A stretch of DNA of 64,000 nt from Gracilaria vermiculophylla (GCA_019155205.2 JAHNZQ020003149.1:331201-395200), one strand, 5' to 3'. Positions 1 to 10,883 are shown, counted from the stretch's first letter. The notes: generated by a model not told the origin, from the letters alone. Program-made: numbers and translations.

Positions 1-403
1 GGCGGACAGCTTTCGGCGCGGCGGCGCGCGCGCGCGCGCGCGGCGGCGGCGGGTGCGGCGGCGGCCGGCGGCCGGCGGCCGGCGGCTGCGGCAGCGGCGG
101 CGCGCGGCGCACTGCGCGCGCGCGCGGCGCGGCCGACGAGTGCTCAGCGCGCGGCGGCGCGCATTTAGTGCGCGCGGCGGCGCGCGCGCGGCGGCGCCCG
201 TGCTATTTCCGGCGCGGCCGCGCGCCAAAAAGCACCCGCGGTCCGCACGCAGCGCGCGCCGCCGCTGAAAGCTTGCGAGCGCGTCGCCGCGCCGCCGTGG
301 CGCCGTGTCGCCGTGTCCGCTGCTGCGTGCGGACCGCGCGCGCGCGCGCGCTCTCGCGACCGGCGCGCGCCGCGCACGCGCCGCGCCGCGCTGGCGCCGC
401 ACA

Positions 404-404
<1 letters not shown>

Positions 405-452
<48 letters not shown>
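405..452. repeat. (CGC)n trinucleotide repeat
   Basis: About sixteen uninterrupted CGC/GCC units. It lies outside any supported coding region, so it is a non-coding microsatellite of the GC-rich block. The same trinucleotide encodes Ala runs inside the neighbouring bZIP gene. Confidence 0.85.
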
Positions 453-458
<6 letters not shown>

Positions 459-641
459 GCAAAACGGCCGGCAGCGCGCGCCGCGCGCACGCGTACGGAC
501 CACCGCCGTTTTGGCGGCTGTGGCGCGCGCGCGCGCGCGCCGCGTGCGCGCCGCTCCTTTTTTTGCTTTGGGCGCGCGCGCGCGCGCGTGCGCCGCGCGC
601 TCGCGCCTGCGGCGCATGTCTTTTTTCCGCGCGCGCTTCGC

Positions 642-647
642 TATAAA
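642..647 (+). promoter_or_regulatory. TATA-box candidate of the bZIP gene
   Basis: TATAAA stands alone in several hundred bases of nearly pure G+C, about 175 nt upstream of the bZIP ATG at 821. Similar isolated A/T islands precede other genes of the GC-rich blocks (7783-7789, 24749-24755), which suggests they are core promoters. The assignment rests on motif and position only. Confidence 0.4.
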
Positions 648-820
648 GCGCGCGCCAGCGCCGCGGCGCGTGCGCTGGCCCCGTCTTCCAAGTCGCATGC
701 GCCCCCTCCCGCCTGGCGTCGCTCTTCGTCGCCACCGCCGCCGCCGCCTTTTCGCCCCCCCCCGCCTCCCCCGCATCCCCCCGCCATCCCCCGCATCCCC
801 CGCCTCGCCGGCCCCGCACC

Positions 821-1710
821 ATGGCCGCCTCGGCGCACGCCCGCGCCGCGCTGCCGTTCTGCGCCATCTCCCCGTCGCAGTCGCTGGAGGACATGCACTT
901 CGACCTGGCGCACGAGATTTCGCGCGCCATGGGATCGCCAATATCCACCACCACGCCCGGCCTCACCCCCCCGCTGTCGTCGCCGGCAGACATCAAACCC
1001 ATGCTGTCGCCCGCCATCGGCGCCCTCGGCGCCATCGGCCCCACCGGCGCGCGCAGCTCCCGCGCCGCCGCTGCCGCCGCCGCCGCCGCCGCGGCCGCGG
1101 CCGCGGGCGGCGGCGGCGCCGCCTCCAAGTGCTCGCGCTCGCACTACTCGCGCGCGCCCATCGTCAAGCCGTCGCCGGCCGAGGAGGACCTGGTGCGCAA
1201 GATCCACCGCAAGGTGGGCGGCCCGTCCAAGCTGAGCACGTACGACGACCCGGCCAAGGTGCGCCACGTGGTCATCGAGGCGCTGGCCATGGAGCAGGCG
1301 GACGCGGCCGACGGCGAGCGCATCCGCCGCGGCCAGCTGTCCGTGTTCGAGCGGCGCGTCGTGCGCACCGTCACCAACCGCGGCGCCGCCGTGCGCTCGC
1401 GCATGCGGCAGAGAAGGCAGGTGGCGCAGCTCAAGCACGAGCTGCGCCTGCGCGAGCTGCGCTGCCGCCAGCTGGAGCACGTCATCAACACGCTGTGCTC
1501 CAAGTACGCGCTGCCCATGCCGCACCCGCTGTCGCCCTGCGCGCCGCCGCCGCAGCCGCCGACGCCGCCGCAGCCGCAGCCGCAGCCGCAGCCGCCGCAG
1601 CAGGCGCCTCAGGCGCAGGCGCAGCAGGCGCAGGCGCAGCGCGCGGCGCACGGCGGCGCCGAGAGTGAGAGCGAGTCGGTGCACTCGTCGCAGCAGGCGC
1701 TGGCGGCGCA

Positions 1711-1749
<39 letters not shown>

Positions 1750-1897
1750 GTCGGCGTCGGCGCGGCGCGACGGGCACGCGGGCGTGGAGGAGACGGCGCT
1801 GGCGGCGGCGCACGCGTCGCAGCCGGGCTTTGGCGTGGAGTCGGAGCTGTTTGGAAGCCTGATGGAACACATGATGCCGCACAGTACGTGGGTATGA
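821..1897 (+). CDS. bZIP transcription factor
   Basis: A 358-residue protein starting at the ATG in a CACCATGG context. Residues 186-194 read NRGAAVRSR, the NRxAAxxSR signature of the bZIP basic region, which is followed by Arg/Gln-rich residues. Leucines at 204, 218 and 225 form a short, imperfect zipper (position 211 is Arg). The N-terminal part has Ser/Pro-rich segments and an Ala/Gly tract (about 82-100). The C-terminal half is Gln/Ala-rich (about 245-310) and ends in GSLMEHMMPHSTWV. By family it should bind DNA as a dimer in the nucleus; targets are unknown. The short zipper suggests a heterodimer partner or a weak homodimer. No introns are needed. A frame on the opposite strand is open through this gene but is a composition artefact. 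Confidence 0.88.
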
Positions 1898-2065
1898 GCG
1901 TGCGCTGTTTGAATGTTTTTCTCTTTTTGTTTGTTTGTCAATTTTTGTGGGCGTGGTTGGCGTAGTGTTGATTTGTTGCGGCAAGGAGTGCGAAACGGTG
2001 GCAGTGAAGGCGGGAGGTGGGGGCGGCGGGGGGGCGGGGGGCGGGGACAAGGCCTGTGGGGGGGG

Positions 2066-2176
<111 letters not shown>

Positions 2177-2643
2177 TGGGCGCGGATGCGGTGGAGGGGC
2201 AGCGCGGCGAAGGAGGGGAAGAGCGCAGCGGCGCGACACAAGTGGCGCTGCGCGCTGGTGCCATGCGCGGCCGGCGCGCCATGTGTCTGCGATCTGATTC
2301 CGTCTGTCGGTTGGGCACCGTGTGTAAAGTAACATCGCGACGCACAGTCTGTTTTTTTTTTTTCCAACTTTTTTTTTCCGGCGGCGCGCCTCGCGTGCGC
2401 GCGAGCCGTGCGCCGCCACCGAATAAACGGGTTGGCGCCATTGGGCGCGCGCGGCGCTGCGCACGGCGAGCGACTCGTACGCGCGCGCCGCCTGCAGACG
2501 GTGAGCGCGCGCGCGCGCGCGCCCCGTTCGCGCGCCGCGCCTCGCGCTGTGGCTGCTCACCGTGTGCGAAGCGCCCGTGGCCGCCGCGCGCGCGGCGCCG
2601 CGGCGCTGACGTCAGCCGTCGCCGCCCGCCCGCGAAACCGCGC

Positions 2644-2674
<31 letters not shown>

Positions 2675-2869
2675 GGTGGCGGCGGCGGCAGCGGCAGCGC
2701 GCGCAGCGTCGACAGTGCTGCGTCGGCCGCACGTGACGCACGGCGTGCGCGCGCTGCTCGGCGCTCACGCGCGCACAAAGGCGAGAGCAGGCGCCCCGCT
2801 CGCCACCAACATTATGCTGTCAATAATATCGCTGGCGACGTGCGCGCGTGCGCATGCTGGCGCGCTGTT

Positions 2870-3145
2870 CGCGCTGTATGCGCTGTGCGCGTTGTGCGCG
2901 TTGTGCGCGCTGTGCGCACTGTGCGCTCTGTATGCACGCTGGGCGCGCTGTGTGCGATGTACACCGTGTGCGCGCTGTGCGCGCTGTGCGCTCTGTATGC
3001 ACGCTGCGCGCGCTGTGTGCGCTGTACACCGTGTGCGCGGTGTGCGCTATGTATGCGGTGGATGTAGTGTGTGCGCGGTGTGCGCGGTGTGCGCCGTGTG
3101 CACGCTGCGCGCGGTGTGCGCGGTGTGCGCGATGTGCGCGGTGGA
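2870..3145. repeat. GTGCGC-type minisatellite
   Basis: Imperfect tandem copies of a unit near TGTGCGCGCTG, with variants containing TTGTGCGC and CTGTATGC. A longer higher-order unit recurs: the block GTGTGCGATGTACACCGTGTGCGC-like near 2948-2975 reappears near 3010-3040. Translations give Cys/Arg/Val/His periodic strings that look like protein repeats but have no domain and no consistent frame. I read this as a non-coding variable tandem repeat. Confidence 0.8.
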
Positions 3146-3723
3146 CGCGGCCGTGGTGGCGCGCGACGGCGCGGCGGAAGGGTGCGTGTACTCGGCGCGT
3201 TTTGAGGCGGGGGGGCGTTCCAACGCGTCGGCAGGCGTGTAGCGAATGAAAACCAAAAATAGGGGGGCGGCGTGACCGCGCGCCGGTGGCACGGCCGCGC
3301 GGCGCGCCGTCTGCGCGCGCGCAGCCGCCGCCGTGACGGCGTGGCGGCGCTTGCGCCGCGCTTGCTGCCCGCGGTGATCGTATGGCGCACTTTTCGAACC
3401 ATTATTACACTGCGCTCTCGAGAGCGACGCTGTCCCAGCCGCCGCCGCCCCGCCGCCAAGTTGCCCCGCACGCGAGACTCGCGCCGCCGCGCCGCCACCG
3501 CCGCCACCGCCGCCACCGCCGCCACCGCCGCCGCCGCCGCCGCCGCCCCATCTCCGCGAGCCACCTGCACCGCCCCGCCCGCCCTTTAATGCCCGCCGTG
3601 CGTTCTCAACTCCTTCGCCTCCTTCCTTACAAGCCGCCACGCTCCCCCGCCCCCGAGCTGTCCCACTCGCCGCCTCGCTGTGTTCTGTGTTTCCTATTCG
3701 CTGCAACTGCGCCCCCACGCCGC

Positions 3724-3823
3724 NNNNNNNNNNNNNNNNNNNNNNNNNNNNNNNNNNNNNNNNNNNNNNNNNNNNNNNNNNNNNNNNNNNNNNNNNNNNN
3801 NNNNNNNNNNNNNNNNNNNNNNN
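3724..3823. other. Assembly gap of 100 N
   Basis: Exactly 100 N, the usual placeholder for a gap of unknown size. Both flanks are GC-rich and pyrimidine-rich on the + strand, so the missing piece is probably a hard-to-sequence homopolymer or GC repeat. Distances across it are not reliable. Confidence 0.95.
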
Positions 3824-4953
3824 GCCCACCACCGCGCTCATACCTTCTCCGCGCACCGTCTTGTTGCTCCGCACCCCGCCTCCCCATTGCTCCATGCGGC
3901 CTGTGCCGCTGTTACCTCCTTCTCTCATCTCGCCGTTCGACGCCCTCTCGTTGCCCACCTCTCTCGCTCATACCTGCGCCCCGCCGCAGACCGCTTCACC
4001 GCCGGTCTCACGCCCCCTGGTGCATCGCTGTGCATCACAAACCCAATAAACGCGCTCGCGTCTCTTTGCAGCTTGCGCGCTTTTTGATCTTTTCCGCGCA
4101 CAAACAATGCGCAACCTCGCGCCCGTGCGCCCTCTTCCTCCGCCCGCAAGTCTTGAGGTCGCTGCGCGCCCGCACCCAGCCCCACGCCCCGAGCGCTGCG
4201 CCCCCTTCTCGCGAGCACGCGCCGCGCCGCCCCCGTCAGCCCAAACGCCGCCGCCGCCAAATGCCGCATGCTGCACGCCGCCTCAACACGCGCGCGCGCG
4301 CGCGCGGAGCGGAGCGGAGCGCAGCGCTGCGCGGCGCCACCGCGCCGTGTGCCGCCGTCACTCGCGGCGCGCCGCCGCGCCCGCACCAACCTGCGGCTGA
4401 GGCGCGCCGCGCGCGCCGCCTGCGCCGCCGCGCCCGCGCGCCGCCGGCCCTGCGCACCCGATCTCTGCGCGCCGCCGCGCTTCCATGCCGCCCGCGTGCC
4501 CGGCGCGAAACGTGCTTGCTCTTCATTCGCAGAGTACAACGCCCCACTCAGCTTGTTTATAATAACCGTTTTGACAAACGAGGCGCCGAAAAATAATGCG
4601 CACCGCGAAAGCGGCGGCGGCGGCGGCGACGGCGGCAGCGGTGGCGGCGGCCGCGGCGGCCGCCGCCGCCGCCGCCGAAGCGGCGTGGAAGCGCGCGCCG
4701 AGAAGCGACGCCGGCGCCCCTTCCCCCCGCCGCGGTTGGAACGCCGCCCACCCGCCAGCCTGACAGCGCAGCGCAGGCAGGCGCGCCGAAGCAAAGCGCG
4801 CAGGCGCGCGCCGCGGCAGCGCGCGGGCGCGAGCAACAGCGCGCGGCGGCGGCGGCGGCGGCGGCGGCGAGCGGCACGCGACAAGCGCCGCCCGCTGGCT
4901 GGCCGCCCATGAGCGGCGGCGAGCGGCGGCGCTTCCACCGCCGCGGCGCCCAT

Positions 4954-4959
4954 TATAAG
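4954..4959 (+). promoter_or_regulatory. Orphan TATA-like element
   Basis: TATAAG in the context CCCATTATAAGCCGCGCG, an A/T island in otherwise GC-only DNA, resembling those at 642 and 24749. No recognisable coding region follows on the + strand, and the nearest downstream gene (the bHLH factor ending at 5792) is on the other strand. It may be the promoter of a non-coding transcript or be coincidental. Confidence 0.2.
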
Positions 4960-5791
4960 CCGCGCGCTGGACCGCTGCGCGCGCGCGGCTGTCCACCGCC
5001 GGTGGACCGGCGCCCGCGCCGCGCGCCGCGCCGGCTGGCGACCGGCGGCGCCGGCTGCGGCGCGGCGGCGCGCCAACAGGCGGCGCCGGCGCGGCGGCGC
5101 GGCGGCGCTGCGGCCTGGCGGCCTGGCGGCGCGGCGGGCGGGCGGCGGCGGCGGCGACGGCGGCGGCGGCGGCGGCGGCGGCCGAAGCGCGCCGCGCGGC
5201 GGCGCGTGCCGTGCGGCCGGCGGCAGCGCCGCACAACGGCGCGCGCGCGCGCGCGCGGCAGTAAAACGGAAAAATAAATAAAAAGTCTAAAAAAAAAAAG
5301 GGCGCACGCGAACGCGGGCGAGTCTCGCGAGCGGCGCGGCGGCAGAGAGCGTTTGGCGCGGTGGCACCAGCGAGCAACGCCCTCGACGCGCGCCGCGACC
5401 AAAGAAAAATAACCAAAACCAATAAAAGCAACCACAACGCACACGTGAGCGGCCCCACTTATGGCGCATCGCGCGCCAGTGCCGCCCCCGCCGCCGCGTC
5501 GCCTCAAAAACACCAAATGCTCTAAATCTGTTTAACCTGTTTAACATCGAAAGCGGCGCAACACCCACCACCCCCCCCCCCCCCCCTCCCTCCCCCCTCG
5601 CCCCCCACCCCCCCTACCCCATCGCCCCTCCCCCCCCAACCCTCAAAATAATACCCCGACAAATTTCACAGCGCTCCTCCGCCCCACGCTCGAGCTGAAG
5701 GGAAAAATAAAATATTAAAATTAATAATTAAAATCTCGGCGCTACAGCGAAGGGCAAAAAAAAAAAAAAAAATTACTTGTGCGTCACTTCA

Positions 5792-6997
5792 CTACACGGT
5801 CAACGTACTGCCAGGTGCATCCTCGCGCTCCTCGTCCGAGTCCGTGGGCGGGATTCTGAACCCCTCCTTGAGCAGCTTGACGGCCTCCTGCAGCACGTCC
5901 GCCTTCTTGGTCACCTTCTGGTGCGGGCGCACCTTCTTGATGACGCTCTTGAGCCGCTCCAGCCCGCGGTCGATGCGCGACCGGCTGGCGCGCGTGTGCT
6001 CGTTGTGCCGCTGCTTGCGCTGCGACTCGGTCATCTGCTGCGAGCGCGAGCGCGACAGCGGCCTCATGCGGCGCGGCGCGCACTTGCGGTCCACCGACAG
6101 CGCCTCCTCGATCTCGGACGCGCCGCCCACGAGCGCGGCGTTGCCCAGCGACGGCGGCGTCATGACGACGGCGCCCATGGGCGCGGCGGGCGGCGGCGCG
6201 CCGTGCGCCATGTTGGGCAGCGACAGGTTGGGCATGGCCGGCACGGACGAGATGGCCAGCGGCGCGTGCAGCGGCTCCACGCCGCCCAGCGCGCCGCCGC
6301 CGTCGTTGGAGTCGGCCGTGCTGGGCGCGTGCAGCTGCGCGTGCGCGCCGGCGCCCGCGTCGTCGTGCGCAATGTCGTCGAAGAAGGCGTGGCGCGCAAA
6401 CGAGAAGCGCTCGTCGGCGTCGTGCGGCGGCGGCGGCGCGAACGCGTGCACGCCCGCGTCGGCGTGCAGCGGCAGCGCGCCGGGCTCGGGCTTGCGCGGG
6501 TACGCGGGCGGGTAGCGCAGCGGCGGCGGCGCGGGCGCGCTGATGAGCTGCAGCGACGAGTGGTGCAGCTTGGGCATCTGCGGCAGCGCCGACGACAGGT
6601 ACGGGCGCGGCGCGAAGGCGTGCGAGTGCGGCGGCTTGAGGTGCGCGTCGTCGCGCGGCGGCGGCAGCGCGGCGTGCGTGTGCGGCGACGCGGGCGGCTG
6701 CTGCGGCGGCTGTGCGCCCATCTGCGCGTGCGCCTGCGGCGGCGAGAGGTGCGGCAGTGCGGGCGCGGACGAGAGGTTTTGCGACGCCGACGTGGACTGC
6801 GCGTTGGCGCTTGTGGGCACGTGCGCGCTGACATGCTTGGAGTTGGTGATGGAGACGAGGGGGTGCGAGTGCTGCGGATGGGGCGGGAACGAATTGGTGG
6901 TGGACGAGTGGAGAGCATCGGAGTAAGGAGGGGGGGCGGAGAACGCGGGTGGCAACGAAGAATGAGGGGAGGGATGCTGCATGATTGCGGCGGTCAT
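5792..6997 (-). CDS. bHLH-type transcription factor with atypical basic region
   Basis: A 401-residue protein from the ATG at 6997 (N-terminus MTAAIMQ). The first 300 or so residues are Pro/His/Ser/Ala-rich and probably disordered. The C-terminal 90 residues hold a basic helix-loop-helix: a basic segment with NEHTRASRSRID, helix 1 GLERLKSVIKKV, loop RPHQKVTK, helix 2 KADVLQEAVKLLKEGF, then an acidic tail. In canonical bHLH proteins the basic region reads H-x3-E-R-x-R. Here the Glu position is Ser (or Thr in the other alignment) while the Arg residues remain, so E-box recognition may be changed. The gene lies convergent to the bZIP gene and divergent from MCTS1. Function beyond transcriptional regulation is unknown. 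Confidence 0.82.
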   Translation of the reverse strand: MTAAIMQHPSPHSSLPPAFSAPPPYSDALHSSTTNSFPPHPQHSHPLVSITNSKHVSAHVPTSANAQSTSASQNLSSAPALPHLSPPQAHAQMGAQPPQQPPASPHTHAALPPPRDDAHLKPPHSHAFAPRPYLSSALPQMPKLHHSSLQLISAPAPPPLRYPPAYPRKPEPGALPLHADAGVHAFAPPPPHDADERFSFARHAFFDDIAHDDAGAGAHAQLHAPSTADSNDGGGALGGVEPLHAPLAISSVPAMPNLSLPNMAHGAPPPAAPMGAVVMTPPSLGNAALVGGASEIEEALSVDRKCAPRRMRPLSRSRSQQMTESQRKQRHNEHTRASRSRIDRGLERLKSVIKKVRPHQKVTKKADVLQEAVKLLKEGFRIPPTDSDEEREDAPGSTLTV

Positions 6998-8059
6998 CGG
7001 GGGGAGAAAGGCACGAAACGCGAAGGGGGAGAGGATGGGGGTGGTGGTAGGGTGGGTGGGTGGGTGCGGGCGGTGGTACGAGAGGGGGAGGGGGGTGTGG
7101 GGCGGGGGACTAAGTGAGCTCTTGTAGAATCCAAGCGGAAAAAAAAGCAAGGAGAAATGGGTCGTCGGGCAAAGCGGTGTTACTGGGCACGCGCAAGCGT
7201 AGCGGTGAACGGCGGGGCGGTGGCGGTGGTGGCCATGGCGAGGAACAGCATGCGTGCGTGCGTGACGCGTTACGAACAGCGAGCGGGTCGGGCTAAGGCG
7301 CGCGTGGCACGCGAGCGCGTTCCAACGGCGCGCCACTTGCGCATGGCGCGCGCGCCACGTGGCCGCGTGGCCGCGTGGTGTGGCGCCGCCGCTGGCTGTT
7401 GATTCACACCGCGCGCGGCGCGGCGCGTGCGGCGGCGGCGCGCGCGACGCGCCGGCGGCGGCCAAGCGGCGGCGCGGCGTGGCGGCGGCGGGGCGGCGTG
7501 GCGGCGGCGGGGCGGCGGCGGGGCGGCGGCGTGGCGGCGCGGCGGCGGGCGTGGAGGCGGCGGGGCGTCGGCGGGGCGTCGGCGGGGCGGCGGGGCGGTG
7601 GGGCGGTGGGGCGGCGGCGGTGGCGGGGGGCTGCGCGCGCGGCGCGGCGCGGCGCGGCGCGGCGGCGGAGGGCGCGCGCGCGCGGCGAGCAGACGCGGGG
7701 CGCACGGCGGCGCGTTTGCTTTCCGCACGCGCGACGGTGCTGCGCTTTTGGCGGGAGGCGGCGCGCGCTGGCAGTGGCGCTAATTATAGCGGGGCGCGCG
7801 CGCGCGCGCCCCGCCGCCGGCGTGAATCCGGCCGTGCGCGCACGCACGCCGCCGTGTGAATCAACAGCCGCCGCCGCCGCCGCCGCCCAACTTTCACGCC
7901 ACTGTAAACCGCGCCCAAACTTTCCGCCTTTTTCGTTCCATCTCCCGCCGCCGTCTGCTACGCTGGCACTTTGCTCCCCCGCCCCCCCCCCCGCCGCCCG
8001 TCGGTCGCCGCCGCCCCCCGCCCCTCCCCTGTCCCTCCCGACCGCCTCCCCCGCCCCCG
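6998..8059. promoter_or_regulatory. Shared 5' region between the bHLH and MCTS1 genes
   Basis: About 1.06 kb between divergently transcribed genes. It holds GGGGCGGCG-type repeats (about 7430-7670), purine-rich stretches next to the bHLH start and pyrimidine-rich leader sequence before MCTS1. A TATA-like TTATAGC at 7784-7790 lies about 275 nt before the MCTS1 ATG, and TTTTGGCGGGAGG near 7746 resembles an E2F site. Frames open here are low-complexity artefacts. Confidence 0.45.
7783..7789 (+). promoter_or_regulatory. TATA-like element upstream of MCTS1
   Basis: ATTATAG within CGCTAATTATAGCGGGG, one of very few A/T islands in the surrounding GC-only sequence, about 270 nt upstream of the MCTS1 start codon. 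The assignment is by motif and position only. Confidence 0.3.
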
Positions 8060-8608
8060 ATGTTCAAGCGCTTCTCGTCCGAGAGCGTCTCGGGCCAGTC
8101 GGCCATGAAGTCCTCGCAGCAGCGCGCCGCGCGCGCAAACATCATCCAGCAGATGCCGCCCATCCTCCCGTACTGCGACCACTTCTTCCCCAAGAAGGAG
8201 AAGACCGTGCTCGTCAAGTGCGCCGGCCATGTGTCGCTGCTGTGCAGCGCCGCCGGCAACCCCATGTTCTTCCATACCAGGAACGGCGAGTACCTGCCCA
8301 CGCTGCGCACGCTGCACATGTACCCCTTCCTGCTCCCGTCGCTGCGCGTCGACCGCGGCGCCATCAAGCACGTCATCAACGGCGCCGACATCATGGTCCC
8401 GGGCCTCCGCTCCGAGCGCGCCGTCATCGAGAGCGACGTGCGCCCCGGCCAGCCCGTCGCCATTTTCGCCGAGGGCAAGCAGCACCCCATCGCCGTCGGC
8501 ATTGCGCGCATGTCCTCGGCCCAGATGCGCGCCACCGACAAGGGAATCGCCGTCGAGAATCTACATTTTGTGTCCGACGGTCTGTGGAAGTGCCAGCTCC
8601 TGTCGTGA
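8060..8608 (+). CDS. MCTS1: MCTS1/MCT-1 translation factor with PUA domain
   Basis: A 182-residue protein, the usual family length. It opens with MFKRFSSE as in animal MCTS1 (MFKKF). Recognisable family segments include FFPKKEKTVLVKC, YLPTLRTLHMYPFLLP, VDRGAIKHVINGADIMVPGL (start of the PUA domain, about residue 93 on), FAEGKQHPIAVGIARMS and GIAVENLHFVSDGLW at the C-terminus. MCTS1 pairs with DENR; together they recycle post-termination 40S subunits and support reinitiation. The start codon follows a pyrimidine-rich leader. It is intronless and its third codon positions are nearly all G or C, like its neighbours. It is the last gene before the drop in GC content near 8.9 kb. Confidence 0.93.
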   Translation: MFKRFSSESVSGQSAMKSSQQRAARANIIQQMPPILPYCDHFFPKKEKTVLVKCAGHVSLLCSAAGNPMFFHTRNGEYLPTLRTLHMYPFLLPSLRVDRGAIKHVINGADIMVPGLRSERAVIESDVRPGQPVAIFAEGKQHPIAVGIARMSSAQMRATDKGIAVENLHFVSDGLWKCQLLS

Positions 8609-10883
8609 CACCCACATCGCAATCCGCCACCGTCCGATAAAGCCCGCCGCACCCAACTGTGCCGCCGCCCCACACCACTGCGCTCGCCTTTGTCTCACAC
8701 ACCCGCCGATCCGTGCACAATCTGCCCACCGCCAAACAACCGCAGCGCCGCCTTCATCCCCATCCACCCGCGCCCACCTCATGCCCCGAGTCTCGCTCGC
8801 CACACTTGTTTTCCAAATGTCATCGCTTTCTCACTTGCACATCGTCTCAGCTTTCTACGTTTACTGCTCCCTACAACCCCGTTTCGGCCGCTCGCAACTC
8901 GCTCATACCCATCAAGCGCGTCGTGTAAACTGCGCCCATCCCATTACAATTTGACTGTAACACATCGCCGGCGCTTATTATTTTGCGGGTGCCACTTGAC
9001 GCATTACGCGTCCCGAGCCAGTGCCACGCGCCGCCTACTTTCTACTTTTAATGTACTACGCAAGTCAGGTGAACCCTCGTAGCTTCGGCACGCCTGTGCG
9101 CTCATGGTCGCGTGAGTTTCCAATCACGTTCGTCAGCCACCGTTCTCGCCTTTCCTCACCTCCCCTCTACCTCACTGCATTTGTACCTCAGCATGCAACC
9201 CCAGGCGAACAAGCGCGTGTTGTTCACTACCGTATGCAGCCTAACAACTCCCGAATGTGCCAACTGCTCCGCTGAGAGGCGTAGACCCGCTCGCCTTTCA
9301 AAAGAATCTTCGATCGCATTGTTACAGTGCGCCGTCGCAATCAAATAAGAGCGATACGCCGGACGCTGCGTAACAATGTTAATGTTACATGTGCAATGCA
9401 ACTTTTCGCACAGTTGCATATTGCATTGTGAAGACTGCGCTGTCGATATCAATCTCCGCTTAATAGCCTCACAATGCGCCAAACTGACTGGCGAGACACG
9501 CAGTTGCAAGTCGCTGCCCTAATCACCATGTGCGCAACAACGCTGATGCGAGGCCCTTTCGCAACCACATCCAACCCTGTAAGATGCAATTGGACCCTGC
9601 TTGTATATGCCGCACGCCTCGCAGAGGGCTGCTTACAAGACGCACGTCGTGGTGGCTGCGAGGCGGCGGCGGAGTGTTAGCATTCTCGCCAGAGGGCGGG
9701 TCGCAGCAGTCGCCAAGCTCGCACATGAAACCGGAAAACAGAGCCGGAAAATGTACAAATGTAACCTTGTCAGCGGCAATCGGCAACGAAGAGTATTGGA
9801 CATTGCAAGTGGCTCGCAACAATAAAGGCACAAACGCACATGCTTCTGTGATTGAACAATCTTCCAGCAGTATTTCATACGCAGCCTACATACTCACCAA
9901 GGACATGTGGTGCGCGCGCAATGGAGGGTCTGCGAGCAAAGCACAGGCTGTCGCGTCAACATGCGACGCGACCAATGACACTCCAGTTCCGGTGAGGACG
10001 TGGCCGTTTTGCAGCTGCACCACATTGGGTGGCTGTATACCGCGCTGCGACGATAGTTTATGATACATATCCCGCGGTCGATGCGAGAGCATCACTCAGG
10101 TGCAGCCAGTCGCAACCAGCCTGAGCCGATGGAAAAGCCAAACGATACGGAGGAATGAAGATCCACTTTTAAGACTACCGCTCCGATTGCCATTTTCGTG
10201 TTCTCAAGCGCCTTGATTGCGTGAGCCGCGCGTTCCACGCTTTTTCAGAATGCTCATGACCTGATGTCCACCTTGTGACCGCTGCGTTCAATATGGCGCA
10301 CGTTGGCTGCACCTGTTGAAGCAAGTGTCTCATAAGGTTGCTGAGACCTCAAGAGAAAGTATTTGACATTATATACCGCAGATGCTGCGTAGGAATCGTG
10401 CAACTCTGTACAATATAGTGGCGCTCAAAGACGTGACGCCGATTCAAAATTGGTATCTTCACTAGCGAACGCAGCTACACTGAAAATTGGCCGATATGTT
10501 GCCGCCGACCGTCGTCAACAACTTTGCACGTCACTTTTAGACATACTGTATCTTGCGGAATGGTGATTACGCGCAGTATACAAGCCACCGCCATTCATTT
10601 CTTGCGCTAATACACCAAAGAGGCTCCCGTAGAAACAGCCATGACTTGTTGCGTCTTGGATGACGGTTTTGCTGTCCACCGCAAAAGGCGCAAGCTACAC
10701 GAGATCTTCCGTGCCGGAGTACCTCAGCGGCCCATCTCATGTAAACACGGATACGGTACCATGTTGTTTTTGCCTCACATACATAATCACCCATGATCAC
10801 GTGGCTGAAACAAAGCTTCACGCTATTGGTTCGCAGGATTCTTGTCGGCGAGAAGCGTGTGAACATGAAACTATTGCTCAAAC
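8609..10883. other. Intergenic stretch spanning a composition border
   Basis: About 2.3 kb after MCTS1 in which G+C falls from very high to near balanced over roughly 8.6-9.3 kb. Open frames such as one at 9530-10063 (+) lack domains, hydrophobic segments and a plausible composition. I see no RNA gene. Confidence 0.55.

Larger units (their letters stand above)
1..820. other. GC-rich upstream region of the bZIP gene
   Basis: Almost pure G+C with alternating GC/CG runs and a CGC trinucleotide tract. Open frames run through on both strands only because stop codons are rare at this composition; their translations are Ala/Arg/Pro-rich and low complexity. The only A/T-containing islands are a T-run near 621-626 and a TATAAA at 642-647. 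I see no gene before the ATG at 821, so this is best read as promoter and 5' leader sequence. Confidence 0.6.
2408..5700. other. GC-rich stretch without a supportable gene
   Basis: Contains a minisatellite, a 100-N gap, CCG/CGG tracts, isolated A/T islands (near 2810-2830, 3400-3410, 4045-4050, 4550-4600, 4951-4960, 5265-5300) and a C-run at about 5571-5586. Open frames on all strands translate to Ala/Arg/Pro/Cys-rich low-complexity sequence with no recognisable domain. Non-coding RNA or a gene with unseen introns cannot be excluded, particularly downstream of the TATAAG at 4954-4959. Confidence 0.6.

Noticed and set aside
2812..3958. Long Thr/Arg/His or Cys/Arg repeat frames across the minisatellite
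   Set aside because: Periodicity comes from the DNA repeat, the frame crosses the N gap, and no domain is present.
3925..5458. Several 100-400-codon frames in both strands at 3.9-5.5 kb
   Set aside because: Ala/Arg-rich strings without hydrophobic core, domain or start context; six-frame openness is expected in GC-only DNA.
7270..7859. Gly/Ala/Arg-rich frames upstream of MCTS1
   Set aside because: Translations of GGGGCGGCG repeats in the promoter region; several frames are open at once.
9530..10063. 177-codon + frame
   Set aside because: No domain, no conserved-looking segments, Cys/Ser/Thr composition typical of random sequence.
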